Below are positions 9,430-18,549 of a DNA stretch of 19,896 nucleotides, in pieces (the first letter of the stretch is position 1; each line of letters opens with the position of its first letter). The translations under genes and the position numbers were made by a program. The stretch comes from Xanthoparmelia taractica (lineage: Eukaryota > Ascomycota > Lecanoromycetes > Lecanorales > Parmeliaceae): NCBI GenBank assembly GCA_033085395.1, contig JANQBS010000472.1:1-19896 (forward strand), given 5' to 3'. Below the pieces are notes generated by a model that saw only the letters and a list, made by a program, of their open reading frames with translations, did no database searches and was not told the DNA's origin.

Positions 9430-11880
9430 GCGAATAGCTTTTTTAATTATTATATAGTCGCTTAACCCATAAGAAATATCGCTTATAAGCTATAGCTTCA
9501 TTAGATACGACTAAGATATCTCTAGTTACACGTGTTATTATTAAGATCTAAGACTCTAAGCTTTTTTACTAATCAAGAATTAATAGACTCTTAAGATAAG
9601 TAAAAGATACTTAATTAAGATTAGAAATTTAAGTTATAGCTAGAATAATAAATAGAATATTAATCTTCTCTTTTTTATCACTGAAATTAATTATTATTCG
9701 ATACTTCTATCGTCTTTTCGATCTTATTAATAATATTATTAAGTGACTCTACGCGACTTTTTATTCGTTTAGCCCTCTATATTTAACTATTAACATTAAG
9801 ATATTAATAATTCCGATACGTTTATTTAAGCGTATTTTAATATATCTCTATTCAAGATATTTAATTAGACTTAACTTTTTAATTCGATTCTTTTAATATT
9901 ATATTCTCGTAACTTAAATATAAAACTATTATCTATTTATAGAGATATCTTACACTCGATTAAGTCTCGCTATAATAAATAGTTAACTTCTTATAAGCCG
10001 CCTTCAAAGCCTCGCGAAGTTTGACTTTTCACGAAACTCGCTTATATCTTAGCTTTCGAATCTCCTTTTTAATATAATTAAATAATCTATTATAGATATT
10101 AAATACATAATAGATTATTAACTTCTTACTCTTACTTATTAGCTTCGTAAAAGTACAAAAGAATCTAATTAATTTAATTAGATATTTAATTTATAATTAT
10201 TTATTCGCGCTAAGTCTAAGAAAACCGTCTAATTTCTTCTTAAAAAAGCGGTCGATATCGCTACGAAGTAGATAAGATCGTATTAATATATAATAGATTA
10301 AGTTTCAACAAACTTTAATATTCTAAAATAGTTTAAGTGCGCGTTTTTATTAATATAGCTTTTTATCGATAGATAAATAATATTAATTAATTAAGTTATA
10401 AGTATTATTGAGTCGTATAGATTGAAGCTCGAAGAAATACTTCTTACGCTAACTACTAGCATTAATATAGATTCTTATCTTACGAATCTATATATATTAG
10501 ATATTAGTAATAACTAGAATAATAACTAGAATTTATATATCTTAGCTAAAGTTATTAATAGATCTTTCCCTTATCTTTGAATAGTATTCTATTTCTTCGA
10601 ATTATATTAGCTTTTCTAAAAGTCCTCGTTAATTAAGCTAACGCGAATCTTATCAAGAAGCTCTTATAAGAATAATTAAATAATATACGCCATATAGAGA
10701 ATATATTTAAGACTCTTCGTATTCTACTCTTCAAGATTAAATAAATTATTAAACTCGCTTTATAAAAGAGCCTCGATTAAATTACGAAAGAGTGTATTAT
10801 TATTAATTGCATTATCGATTATTAAAACTATAATTCGCGTCTTAAGCATATACTTCTTAAGAATCGATTATACGAGACTTACAAACTTCGCACCAATATA
10901 TTTATCCTCGATATACTCGAATCTTAAAAGCTTCTTATAATATCTTTAATCGTAATTAATAAAGAAGTTAAAAAGTATAAAATATAATTAACGATTACTA
11001 GCCGATTAACTATTTAAGACTAAAGATATCTTAATATTATTATTTAATAGACTCGTATATAAATCTAACTTAATCTCTTTAATTTTAGAAAGTAATCGAT
11101 TTTTAATTATAAATATAGAATTTATATTTACGAGAGAATTAAGATAGCGAAAGATTCGTAATATCTCTAAATTATCGATAATAGTAAATAAGATATTTAT
11201 AGCTATAATTCAATAACGAAATTACTCGGGGAAGTCCGCGCGAGTAAGATATCTATTATCTAGCTTTATCTTAATATCTTTCTTTAATCGTCTCTAAAGC
11301 GTAAAATATTAATTCTAATTATTATTCTAATTATTAAATATTAAATAAATTAAATAGATATTATATCTATCGTTAATAACTCTTAATAATTATCGTTTAT
11401 TAAAATATATTAAGATCTAACTTTTATACGCATGCTTTCGATTTAAGATATGAATTTATTCTCGTAATACTATAGTCTATTAATAAGTAAACAAGAATAT
11501 TATCGCAGTGATAATATATAATATGTGACTCTTCAGTAGATCGAAGAGCGTAATCTTAAAAATATTTTTATTTCGTAGTCTTTCGAATTATAGAGTCTTA
11601 GTTTACTCTCTATCGACAATTAAGATTCTTAATTTAATTTCTAACTAATTAACTTATTTTTAATTATTAATTTATTTATATATTATACTTAACTTTATTA
11701 TAAACAAAGTAAGGTTTTTTATCTCTAGACTCTAATTTCTCTAAAATAATAACGATAATATCTTAACTCTCGTCGAAAGAATAATCGTCGATAACTGTAA
11801 CACTATCTACGATATCGAACGATATAGTATTAACTACGATATCGAATAATATAGTAAAGTTTAAGACTTGAGAGAAAATA
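9430..11880 (-). pseudogene. RIP-degenerated hAT-family transposase
   Basis: A cut-and-paste transposase of the hAT superfamily, about 800 codons if intact. Landmarks from the N-terminus: an acidic stretch (about 11.86-11.77 kb); a BED-finger-like segment (11515-11430) with YHCDN and, 18 residues on, NSYLKSKAC, where the last finger His is lost; LDLYTSLL (11070-11045), matching the LDLWTSP strand with the first catalytic Asp; KLLRFEYIEDKYIGAK; IIDNAINNNTLFRNL (about 10822-10780), matching the family motif TTDNASNN with the second Asp; YMAYII-stop-LFL-stop-ELL (10696-10643), matching the CLAHxxQLxxQ motif; CTFTKLISKSKK (10156-10122); and KLREALKAAYKKL (about 10026-9975). The C-terminal dimerisation block should lie near 9.55-9.43 kb but is not secure. 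Nearly all internal stops are TAA/TAG. It lies inside inverted arms whose family shows 8-bp duplications, which fits hAT. Confidence 0.85.
11807..11860. repeat. two-copy 27-bp tandem repeat in the hAT N-terminus
   Basis: CTACGATATCGAA is repeated at 11807 and 11834 with similar continuations. On the minus strand it codes for repeated FDIV motifs in the acidic N-terminal part of the hAT relic, so it may be an internal protein duplication. Confidence 0.6.
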
Positions 11881-12215
11881 TAATAGCTTAAATAAAGATA
11901 GATAACATTTATAAAAAATATAGAATATTATGGGAAACGCGTCTTCTAGTAATACTTAGCTTTAAACCTAGCTTTAATTACTTAAAATTGATAATTAATA
12001 CGAAGACTATATAATATATAAACTAATATATAGAGTAAATATTTCTTCGCTATAGCGTATTAATTAAATTCTAATAAATATTAATAAAAGAAATAGAGAT
12101 TAGTGAGTATAAGAGTATAAGGGCTAGGGATCGAAGCGCGCGAGAGACTAATTCTCTAATATAGCTATACGATAGTGCTAGTCGCTAATAAGTTAACTTA
12201 ATAAGAAAATTTAAT

Positions 12216-12289
12216 AAATTAGAGTATATCTAATATAGAATAAATATATAGACTTAAAAAGAGACTAAATTAGAGTATATCTAATATAG
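12216..12289. repeat. exact 23-bp direct repeat, 51-bp period
   Basis: AAATTAGAGTATATCTAATA plus TAG occurs at 12216-12238 and again at 12267-12289, followed by ATATATA-rich spacers. It may be two units of a local tandem duplication. No gene is apparent here. Confidence 0.75.
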
Positions 12290-12334
12290 GTTAATATATA
12301 AAATAGATTAATATATCAATTAGATTTCTTTCTA

Positions 12335-12458
12335 CGCGAGTTCGAATTTCTATTCTAATAAATATTCTAATAATTATCTAAGTTTAAACCTCTATAATTA
12401 ATACTTTAATAATTATCTAAGTTCGAATCTCTATTCTAATTATAATTCTAGCGATTAT
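12335..12458. repeat. three-copy tandem repeat of about 40 bp
   Basis: Units at 12335-12377, 12378-12416 and 12417-12458 share the plan GAGTTCGAATTTCTATTCTA ... TAATTAT. Units 1 and 3 carry AGTTCGAAT, unit 2 AGTTTAAAC. The word resembles the B box of RNA polymerase III promoters (GGTTCGANTCC), but no A box or cloverleaf could be drawn around it. Confidence 0.7.
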
Positions 12459-12514
12459 TTCTAAAGCTCTTTTTTCTAAATAATTCTCTAACGTTAATAA
12501 TACTCTAATATCTT

Positions 12515-12841
12515 CTAAAATTCTTCTTTTACTCTTTTTTTCCCGATAAGAATAACGCTCGCAATTACGAATAATATTATAGACTCGTATAAGCCTAACT
12601 CTTCTCTTTTAGTTATCGATAATGCTATAAAAATATTTAAAAATATTTCTATATTCTTATTTAAATCTTTTAATATTAAGAAATTATATAATCGAAAGAG
12701 ACTTAAGATTCGATTTAAATCGATAAGAAAATCGTAAAAATTAAGAGCTAATAATAAGTTTATAGAGTAAATATTTTTATTAATACTAATATTATTTCTA
12801 AGCTCGCGCGTTATAAGAGATTCGTTATATATAAAAATCAA
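12515..12841 (-). pseudogene. 108-codon open frame in the RIP block, unidentified
   Basis: An uninterrupted frame starts with ATG at 12841 and ends with TAA near 12515. Its composition is dominated by Ile, Leu, Asn and Phe, as any frame in such AT-rich DNA tends to be, but it includes ordered segments such as LALNFYDFLIDLNRILSLF and KREELGLYESIILF. It is the longest clean frame in the block. It sits at the downstream end of the degenerate tract at 12.6-15.1 kb but in a different frame. It may be a frame-shifted C-terminal part of that protein that escaped stops, or chance. No family was recognised. Confidence 0.25.
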
Positions 12842-15088
12842 TAAACTTAATTATATTACGAAAAGCGTTTATTTAACTAGTAAAGAAGATTCTAAGACTT
12901 ATTAAAAAGAGAGATTTTTGAATTTAATTCTTTATTTTAAGCGTATTTCAAGAATTAATAAAAATTAGAATTATCTCTAAATTAAATAATAGATCTTATC
13001 TTTCTTATTAAAAAATAATTATAATTAACTCTTATATAATCGCGTAATTATACGCATTTTACGTAAAAAGAGTTACTTTATAAGCTAAGAATATATAACT
13101 TATTCGTAGCTTACGAAATAAGATAATTATTTATTAATTCGAATAAGACGTATAATAATTAGAATTATAACTAGAATTCTAAGATACTCTTAAGATTAAT
13201 TATTATAATTTATATAGCTAGCGATTTCTTTAATTAAGAGATTAAGACAATTTATATTAAGTGCGAGAAGTTTAAAATTAGCGAGTATATTATTATAGCC
13301 TTAAATAATAAGATTATACGCTTTTCTCGCATTTGCCATATCAAGATCGAGCTCGAAACTTATCGTAGCGAAATTATAATTATTCGATTAGAATAATATC
13401 GATTCTAATAGAGATAGCTATTTCGTATTATTATATTTAAAGTGCCTACTCTAAATATAACTTTCTCTCGATAATTAAAGAATATATATAAAGATAATAT
13501 AATATCGAAGAAGATATATTTCTTCTAAATAGATTAGCGATAACTAAAATAATAATTAGAAATATATAGATATATCAAAACCATAAATAGATACATATGC
13601 TCTTTTCTAAGATAGCTTCTTAAATTCTTATAATCTAGCTTTTTAAGTTTACGTAGCAGAGATCTATTAATCTTTTATTATACGTTCTACACATTAATAA
13701 ATAAACGTATCTTTATATTCGATACGTAGTTTCGCTCGAGATTCTATTTATACGCGAATAGCTTAATATCTAATAATTAATCGTTTTTTTCGAATTTTAA
13801 TAGATCGTAGCGCTTATGATTTAAAATATTATCTCTCTCTCTAATAGTTAAAAAGATCTCGTCTATTATATAATTAAAATAAATACTTTTTTATTAAAAA
13901 TAATTATATATTTTACTCTACTTTCTTATCTTCTATATCTTTTTATAACGAGTTATTATTCTTATCGACGTAGATTATTATTTTAGAATAAATCTAAAGT
14001 CGAAGACGTCAAGCAACGATATTATTATATACGTCTTACGTAATTCTATTTTAAATATTAGCTTAAAAGAATTAAAAGCTAGAATAATAATTATAAAGAT
14101 AAGTAAATATTATCTAAAGTCGACTTCTTGCTGGCGAAGGATTTTAATATATACTTCTCGCTATAAGTCTAAAGCAATTATAAATTCGCTAATCTTTTTA
14201 TAAATATAAATATAATAATTCTTAGCGACGTTATTAATTTTCTTTATACGTCTTAATTTCTTTTCCTTAAAGATAAAAATATCGAGTCTTATTCTTAAGT
14301 GTTTAATATTAAGATTTTCGCTAAAATCTTAAACGACTTTACGCTTTAACTAATCACCTTTAAATTAATTAATTACGTTATAATATAAAATCTTAAACTC
14401 AAGATTATTAAACTCTATATTAAAGAGTAAAAAGTACGTCTAAGAATTTAATTCTTCTTCTTTTTTAATAACTAAAAAAAAGATTAATAAAGACATATAA
14501 AGATAAAAAAAGTGATTACTTCTATAAGATCGATACTTTATAGATTATAATTTAGCTAAGAATTATTAATTATATACTCTCTATTAAGATAGAAGTATAT
14601 TAAGTATTTTTAATTATATTAATAATAGAAACGCGTCTCAAATATTAGAATAAAAGAAAAATACGATAAATAAGAATTATTTAAGGAAAAAGTTTAAGAG
14701 AGAAATTATTTAGATATTAATATCTATTATTAAAAGAATTATCGAGAAGAAAATCGATTAAGTATTAATTTCTATTATCTACTTAATATAGAAAGATTAT
14801 TAAGAACTCTACATATTAGCGTCTAAATCGATAAAATTTCAATGCGCTTAGATAGTTATTAAAATAATTACTAGAATTAATTATAAGATAAATTTATTCT
14901 TATAAAATCTTAATACTTATAATAAAAGTATTCTTCTCTCGCTTTCCGATTGAAAAATAAATTAATTCTAATATTATTGCGATAGATATCTAAAAGCATT
15001 AATAAATAACATTGATTTTATCTATAATATCACGTTTTCTAAGATATATTTATCGTGTACTTTTATATTCTTTCTACTCTTTCTTCTA
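12842..15088 (-). pseudogene. long degenerate coding-like tract, unknown protein
   Basis: Read right to left, a single frame runs from RRKSRKNIKVHDKYILENV (about 15085) for some 750 codons. It is cut by stops that are mostly TAA/TAG, as expected if CAA/CAG/TGG codons were RIP-mutated. Protein-like stretches without stops include INNVAKNYYIYIYKKISEF (about 14200), REVYIKILRQQEVDFR (about 14130), ERDNILNHKRYDLLKFEKND (about 13800) and SYLRKEHMYLFMVLIYLYIS (about 13590). Charged residues are spread normally. It is on the same strand as the hAT transposase and upstream of it, inside the same inverted arms, so it may be a second transposon gene or a nested element. I looked for retroelement, Tc1/pogo and tyrosine-recombinase motifs and found none that convinced me. 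Confidence 0.35.
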
Positions 15089-15170
15089 TTATTTCTTATT
15101 CTTCTAATATTTATTATTCTTCTATTATCTATTATTCTTTTATTATTTATCTTATTATCTATTTATCTAA
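15075..15170. repeat. TCTTCTATTATT-type simple repeat
   Basis: Imperfect repeats of TCTTCTATTATTTAT and close variants. On the minus strand they give an Arg/Asn/Ile-rich run just before the unidentified tract. Confidence 0.6.
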
Positions 15171-15970
15171 TAAAGTAAGCTATAACTTATAAAAGAATTA
15201 CTACGCGAGGTAATGTTTTAAAGTAGATATATTAAATCTATAAATGAAATATTAAGTATAAAGCTAATACGCGAGTAAGCGATAATATATAAGAGTAAAG
15301 AAAAGACTAAAGAAATTATAATATACGTAGCTAATGTTAGATAATCTTGAGTATAACTAATTACTTCTACGTAGTCTTTAAGTATTTAGTTATTAAGATT
15401 AATTAAGAAAATTAGACTAGCGTAAGAACTATCGAGTAATAATATTTAAAAACGTAGATAAAAAGCTAAAAGTAAGTCTAATCTCGAATCTATCTATTCT
15501 ATTTTATTAATATATTATAATTATTATTTTATATAAGATTCGTCGCTATTAGAGAAGATTCGATCTAATAATCTTTAAGCTCTTTTTTTCGCGAATAATA
15601 AGAGAGATTACGATAATATATATAAAAAGAGTACGTTTTTCTAGATTAATTATTAAGATTATTTATAAGTCAACGAAAGCTTTTCTTTATTATATATTCA
15701 AAGATATTAATCTTTATATTATTTATGCGAAGCGTGTAACTATAATAGCTAAGAATATATAATTATAAAGAACGATCGTAAATTCTTTTTATAATGCGAA
15801 GGAAGAAGAGAGGAATTTGCTATTATAATTAGCGTGTTAGTAATTCTTCTAGCAATTAAATAAATTAAATACACTAATAGTAGTAGAAATAACTCGTTAA
15901 GCTCTAGATAATTACGAAGATCTTTCGTAACACGATATTAAATACGATAGCGAGCTTAGCTTAATAATGT
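15171..15970. other. AT-rich interval, no gene seen
   Basis: It lies upstream (on the minus strand) of the unidentified tract and inside the right arm of the 7.87-kb segment. Stops occur in all frames and I could not recognise a protein relic. Confidence 0.4.
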
Positions 15971-15972
15971 GA

Positions 15973-16092
15973 TAGTAAAGTAAAGTAATAGTAATAGCGA
16001 TAATAAAGTAAAGTAATAGCTAGAATAATGACTAGAATACTTAATAACGTAATAATAAAGTAAAGTAATAACTAGAATAATAATTAGAATAC
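15973..16092. repeat. subterminal tandem repeats (AGTAAAGTAATA units)
   Basis: GTAAAGTAAAGTAATAG-type words occur at about 15974, 16001 and 16053. The last two are 52 bp apart, and each is followed by CTAGAATAATGACTAGAATAC-like sequence. They lie just inside the right inverted arm. Similar CTAGAATAATAACTAG words occur near 8990 and 10510. Such subterminal repeats often bind hAT transposases, but that role is inference here. Confidence 0.65.
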
Positions 16093-16176
16093 GTTCGCAT
16101 ATGTAACAGCAATGGGTGTAAGGTTAGTTGGGTGTGTAATTCTTGATTATTCTAAGTTGGAAAATTCTATCTAAGT

Positions 16177-16257
16177 CAGGGCCAGCCAAGCACTTGCCTT
16201 AGTCGATTTGCCAAGCACTTGCCTTGCCGAGTGCTTGGTTGGCTTGGCAAGTGCGTT
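16177..16257. repeat. CCAAGCACTTGCC repeat cluster inserted in the right arm
   Basis: GCCAAGCACTTGCCTT occurs exactly at 16185-16200 and 16210-16225. It is followed by inverted versions (GAGTGCTTGG near 16230 and TTGGCAAGTGC near 16245), so the cluster can fold on itself. It interrupts the arm homology: the left arm passes directly from the GTGACGAATA word to the ATTCCAGG word. CpA is intact here, so the cluster escaped RIP or arrived later. Confidence 0.7.
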
Positions 16258-16433
16258 TTCGTGACAGCATAATTCTATATAGAGTAACTTATTCTATATA
16301 TAGTATATTTCTCATACCCCTGCATATAACATAAGATATCTCTGCATATACCAAAAATTTCCTAGACCATTCCATGATACCAGCACGTCTTCCAGACCAT
16401 CCCATATAAATCAAATAATATGGTCTCAATACC

Positions 16434-16455
16434 ATACCATACCATGGTATGGTAT
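16434..16455. repeat. 22-bp perfect palindrome
   Basis: Built from ATACC units meeting at CCATGG, it reads identically on both strands, with its centre between 16444 and 16445. It lies 45 bp inside the right tip of the 7.87-kb segment. The corresponding left-arm sequence (about 8665-8690) is degraded but still reads ATCATACCGTATTATATCAT. Confidence 0.85.
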
Positions 16456-16499
16456 CGACACCCCATATCCCAGACCATCCCAGACCTTTTCGACTCGTA

Positions 16500-17174
16500 T
16501 ATGAAACGAGTGTGGGATTAACTACTTGATTGAGTAGATAGGCTACGAATGCTCTGAAAACTCTTCTTCGGAGCAACATTGATTCACACCGAGCATGGCA
16601 TACGGAGAGCAGATATCAAATCCATAACACTTTTATTTATATTTCCGTTTAATTTAACTATAATAAAACTCTAATAACTATTTTAAGTCTTATCTTATTC
16701 GCTATAAAGATATAAGAATTTTTATATTAATTTTATATTATATCTCGAGATTATATTATTTTACGTAGAATATCGCGCGAGATATATTATATATTATAAT
16801 CTTTTGATTACTTAGTAGAGTATTAAAATAATTTATAGACTTTATATAAATAATCTATCTTCTTATAAAGTTTCGCTTAAATTATTTAATTATCTTATTA
16901 TTTTTATAAATTAAGATAAAAGATTATTTTATAGATCTTTTTAGGTAAATAAGTTATAGAATTTCGAATCTAAACATTGCATATTTGCATATCCCCAGGA
17001 ATGCGAGTATTACGGCCCAAGCATTCGATCGAGTGATTGCCCGTCAATCCCCAGAGCCACAGCCTTGCTTACACTGATTGGCCAGAGGCTTCTGCCTTGC
17101 GCATGACATCCTGCTGTCTACGCACATTCTCGATTACACTGAACATGACGCCTTGATACATATACAACTTTCTC
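16500..17174. other. flank: short normal-GC stretch, then AT-rich block
   Basis: 16500-16620 has ordinary composition and carries no recognisable gene. 16625-16975 is again AT-rich with the RIP look and is probably a small mutated repeat fragment, without visible ends. From 16976 normal composition returns, leading into the pseudogene start at 17175. This last part could include its former promoter. Confidence 0.5.
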
Positions 17175-18549
17175 ATGGTTCCCTTCGGCTTCTCCGTGGG
17201 CGACTTCATCGCCGGCATCAGCCTTCTCATAGCCGCTGTCCACAGTCTGAGGGATACCCATGGCGCTCAAGCCGACTATGAGGAGTCAGGACGGCAACTA
17301 AATAGTTTGAGGAATATTCTGAATGCATCGATGGCTTGAGCTTAGATGCTATGCAATGAGCACAGGCATCAGCGGTAGTCACAGCTCTCAACGACTGCCG
17401 ACTGTATGTTGATGGCTTCGTTAAACGAAATAGCAAGTCCAAGAGCTTTGGCGCTCCGTCTGGAGAACAATGGAGTCTAGCAACATTAAGGAGGCAGGGG
17501 AGAAAGGTGCAATGGGCGCTATGGAAGAAAGCATATGTAGCCAAATTCCATGCTGCGAGTCAACAGCATCACAATGCCGTTCAAATGCTGCTGGCCTCGA
17601 TACAAGTGTGAGAGCTTGAAAAACACTGCGAAGTTCTTTTTCGCTAATATTGAGTAAGAAAACAAAGTGAGGCACAAGGCAAGCTCCTAGCCTCAGCTGA
17701 GCAGCAAATCGTTGAACACAAGAACTTGACTCGAGAAGTCTATGGCAGGGTCTCTGCCCTGGATGGAGACAGCGTTGGAGGATGGCAAAGCATCGCTAGC
17801 AAAGGCGTTAGAAAATCAGTACAAAGGAATACGAAATGAGGTCCAAATTCGTGGACGACATCAGGAAAAAGCTCCAGCCGTCTAGAATACAACCACTATG
17901 CAAGTCCTCACCGAGGTCGAGAGTGTCAATTCACATATTGGAGCGCTGATGGATTTAGAAAAGTTGATGGCTGGGCTCGTCCTTGCCCGAGATCTTTCAT
18001 TGAGACAGCATTACTCACTTTTCACAGTAACACATCCGCTTTGAAAGAGCATATGTCCGCGATCATCGAGAGTCAGCAGCAGCTGATGGCTCAGCTGCGA
18101 GATACAATGTTATGACCAAAGTAAATCAGGTTCCGGCCCAGGTCCTTTAATCAAAGCCTGTCGTTCTACTCGACGCTCGTAGTCGATATTTGCCTTTCCA
18201 TCCTACATGGTATATGCTTCTTCCTTGACATTCGACTTCTCAGCCACTTACCTCGCTTATACAGGCTCTCATTCCTTTGTTGAAGGTTCGATTTAAGGAC
18301 GTTGGCTTACGCAAGATAGAGAAAGGGGAATTGGCGCTTGAGGATTCGAACTTAAAACCCGGTCTGCAGCTTACGAAACCCTGGACCTTTAGAACGCGGC
18401 CTTCGCCTACGCCGGAGTTCCCATCACCAGGTACGACGAGATATACCATACCCCATCCAGGGCGATTCAGCCTATCTACAAACACCGACGCCCACAGGAA
18501 CCCCGACATATTCGCAACATATAGATCTTTGAAGAATATAATCTATTAA
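17175..18549 (+). pseudogene. decayed fungal STAND-N-like / ubiquitin-like domain protein
   Basis: ATG at 17175 opens with VPFGFSVGDFIAGISLLIAA and ADYEESGRQLNSLRNILNAS. This is the typical start of a widespread fungal protein group with a STAND-type helical N-terminus. Near 17332 the frame shifts by one lost base (or two gained). The new frame has a TGA at 17357, then stays open for 83 codons (VTALNDCRLYVDGFVKRNSK, GEQWSLATLRR, WALWKKAYVAKFHAAS, NAVQMLLASIQV) up to TGA at 17609. Further fragments are NTSALKEHMSAIIESQQQLM (18029-18088) and VNQVPAQVL-stop-SKPVVLLDAR (from 18121). The ubiquitin-like segment follows: LKVRFKDVGLRKIEKGELAL, then LQLTKPW. The usual Cys-rich tail is not visible; after KPW the sequence is unlike the family. 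Multiple shifts and stops make it a pseudogene. Relatives are thought to act in NLR-like signalling; the family name is from memory. Confidence 0.88.
18210..18264 (+). other. candidate 55-bp spliceosomal intron within the pseudogene
   Basis: It begins GTATATG, contains CTTAC about 15 bases before the end, and ends with ACAG, the size and signals of a fungal intron. It sits between the LPFH and LKVRFKDVG segments. Removing it leaves the two sides one base out of phase, so either a further indel has occurred or the true borders differ slightly. Confidence 0.5.

Larger units (their letters stand above)
11881..12514. other. AT-rich interval with tandem repeats between the two coding relics
   Basis: It separates the hAT transposase relic from the upstream unidentified tract. 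It holds the 23-bp and 40-bp repeats and a GC-richer patch at about 12120-12185 (AAGGGCTAGGGATCGAAGCG). No gene was recognised. It would be the promoter region of the transposase if the hAT gene was transcribed on the minus strand. Confidence 0.45.
1670..16100. other. large RIP-affected AT-rich region
   Basis: About 14.4 kb dominated by A and T with abundant TpA. CpA and TpG are scarce while CpG is still common. RIP in ascomycetes converts CpA to TpA on both strands of repeated DNA. The in-frame stops of the relics inside are nearly all TAA or TAG, as expected from CAA, CAG and TGG codons. The block starts gradually after about 1670 and fades at about 16.1 kb, where intact CpA-rich words such as CCAAGCACTTG reappear. 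Exact base and dinucleotide frequencies were judged by eye, not computed. Confidence 0.9.
8630..16499. mobile_element. 7.87-kb hAT-type segment with long inverted arms
   Basis: The two tips are inverted repeats: TACGGGCCGGAAAGGTCTGG at 8630-8649 and the reverse complement of TACGAGTCGAAAAGGTCTGG at 16480-16499. They match at 17 of 20 positions and all three differences are transitions. Homology of the arms continues inward for about 240 bp. Inside are a degenerate hAT transposase (minus, about 9.43-11.88 kb) and a second degenerate coding-like tract (minus, about 12.5-15.1 kb). The tips are also shared with the 276-bp element at 2476-2751. The flanks here do not show an 8-bp duplication (ATACTATC left, TATGAAAC right), so the pair may be rearranged, or the two ends may derive from different copies. 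Confidence 0.65.
16140..16499. repeat. right long terminal inverted repeat arm
   Basis: This is the partner of 8630-8875 in inverted orientation. It keeps far more G and C (for example CCCAGACCATCCCAGACC) and includes about 80 bp of CAAGCACTTGCC repeats absent from the left arm (about 16177-16257). A 96-codon minus-strand frame over 16579-16289 is a by-product of this arm and not a gene. Confidence 0.8.

Noticed and set aside
12120..12190. Possible tRNA in the GC-richer patch
   Set aside because: No acceptor stem or T arm could be paired, so it does not fold as a tRNA by eye.
12842..15088. Starship-type tyrosine recombinase (DUF3435) in the unidentified tract
   Set aside because: I saw a faint YREK-like word near a hydrophobic helix but no convincing R...H-x-x-R...Y arrangement.
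16289..16579. 96-codon minus-strand frame
   Set aside because: It reads straight through the right inverted arm and its palindrome into the flank, so it is a chance frame in a repeat.
17227..17675. Two overlapping minus-strand frames (105 and 84 codons)
   Set aside because: They lie opposite the plus-strand STAND-N-like segment, which has family-like sequence. They are antisense shadows.
18240..18509. 89-codon minus-strand frame opposite the pseudogene
   Set aside because: The plus strand here carries the recognisable ubiquitin-like segment LKVRFKDVGLRKIEKGELAL, so the minus frame is a shadow.
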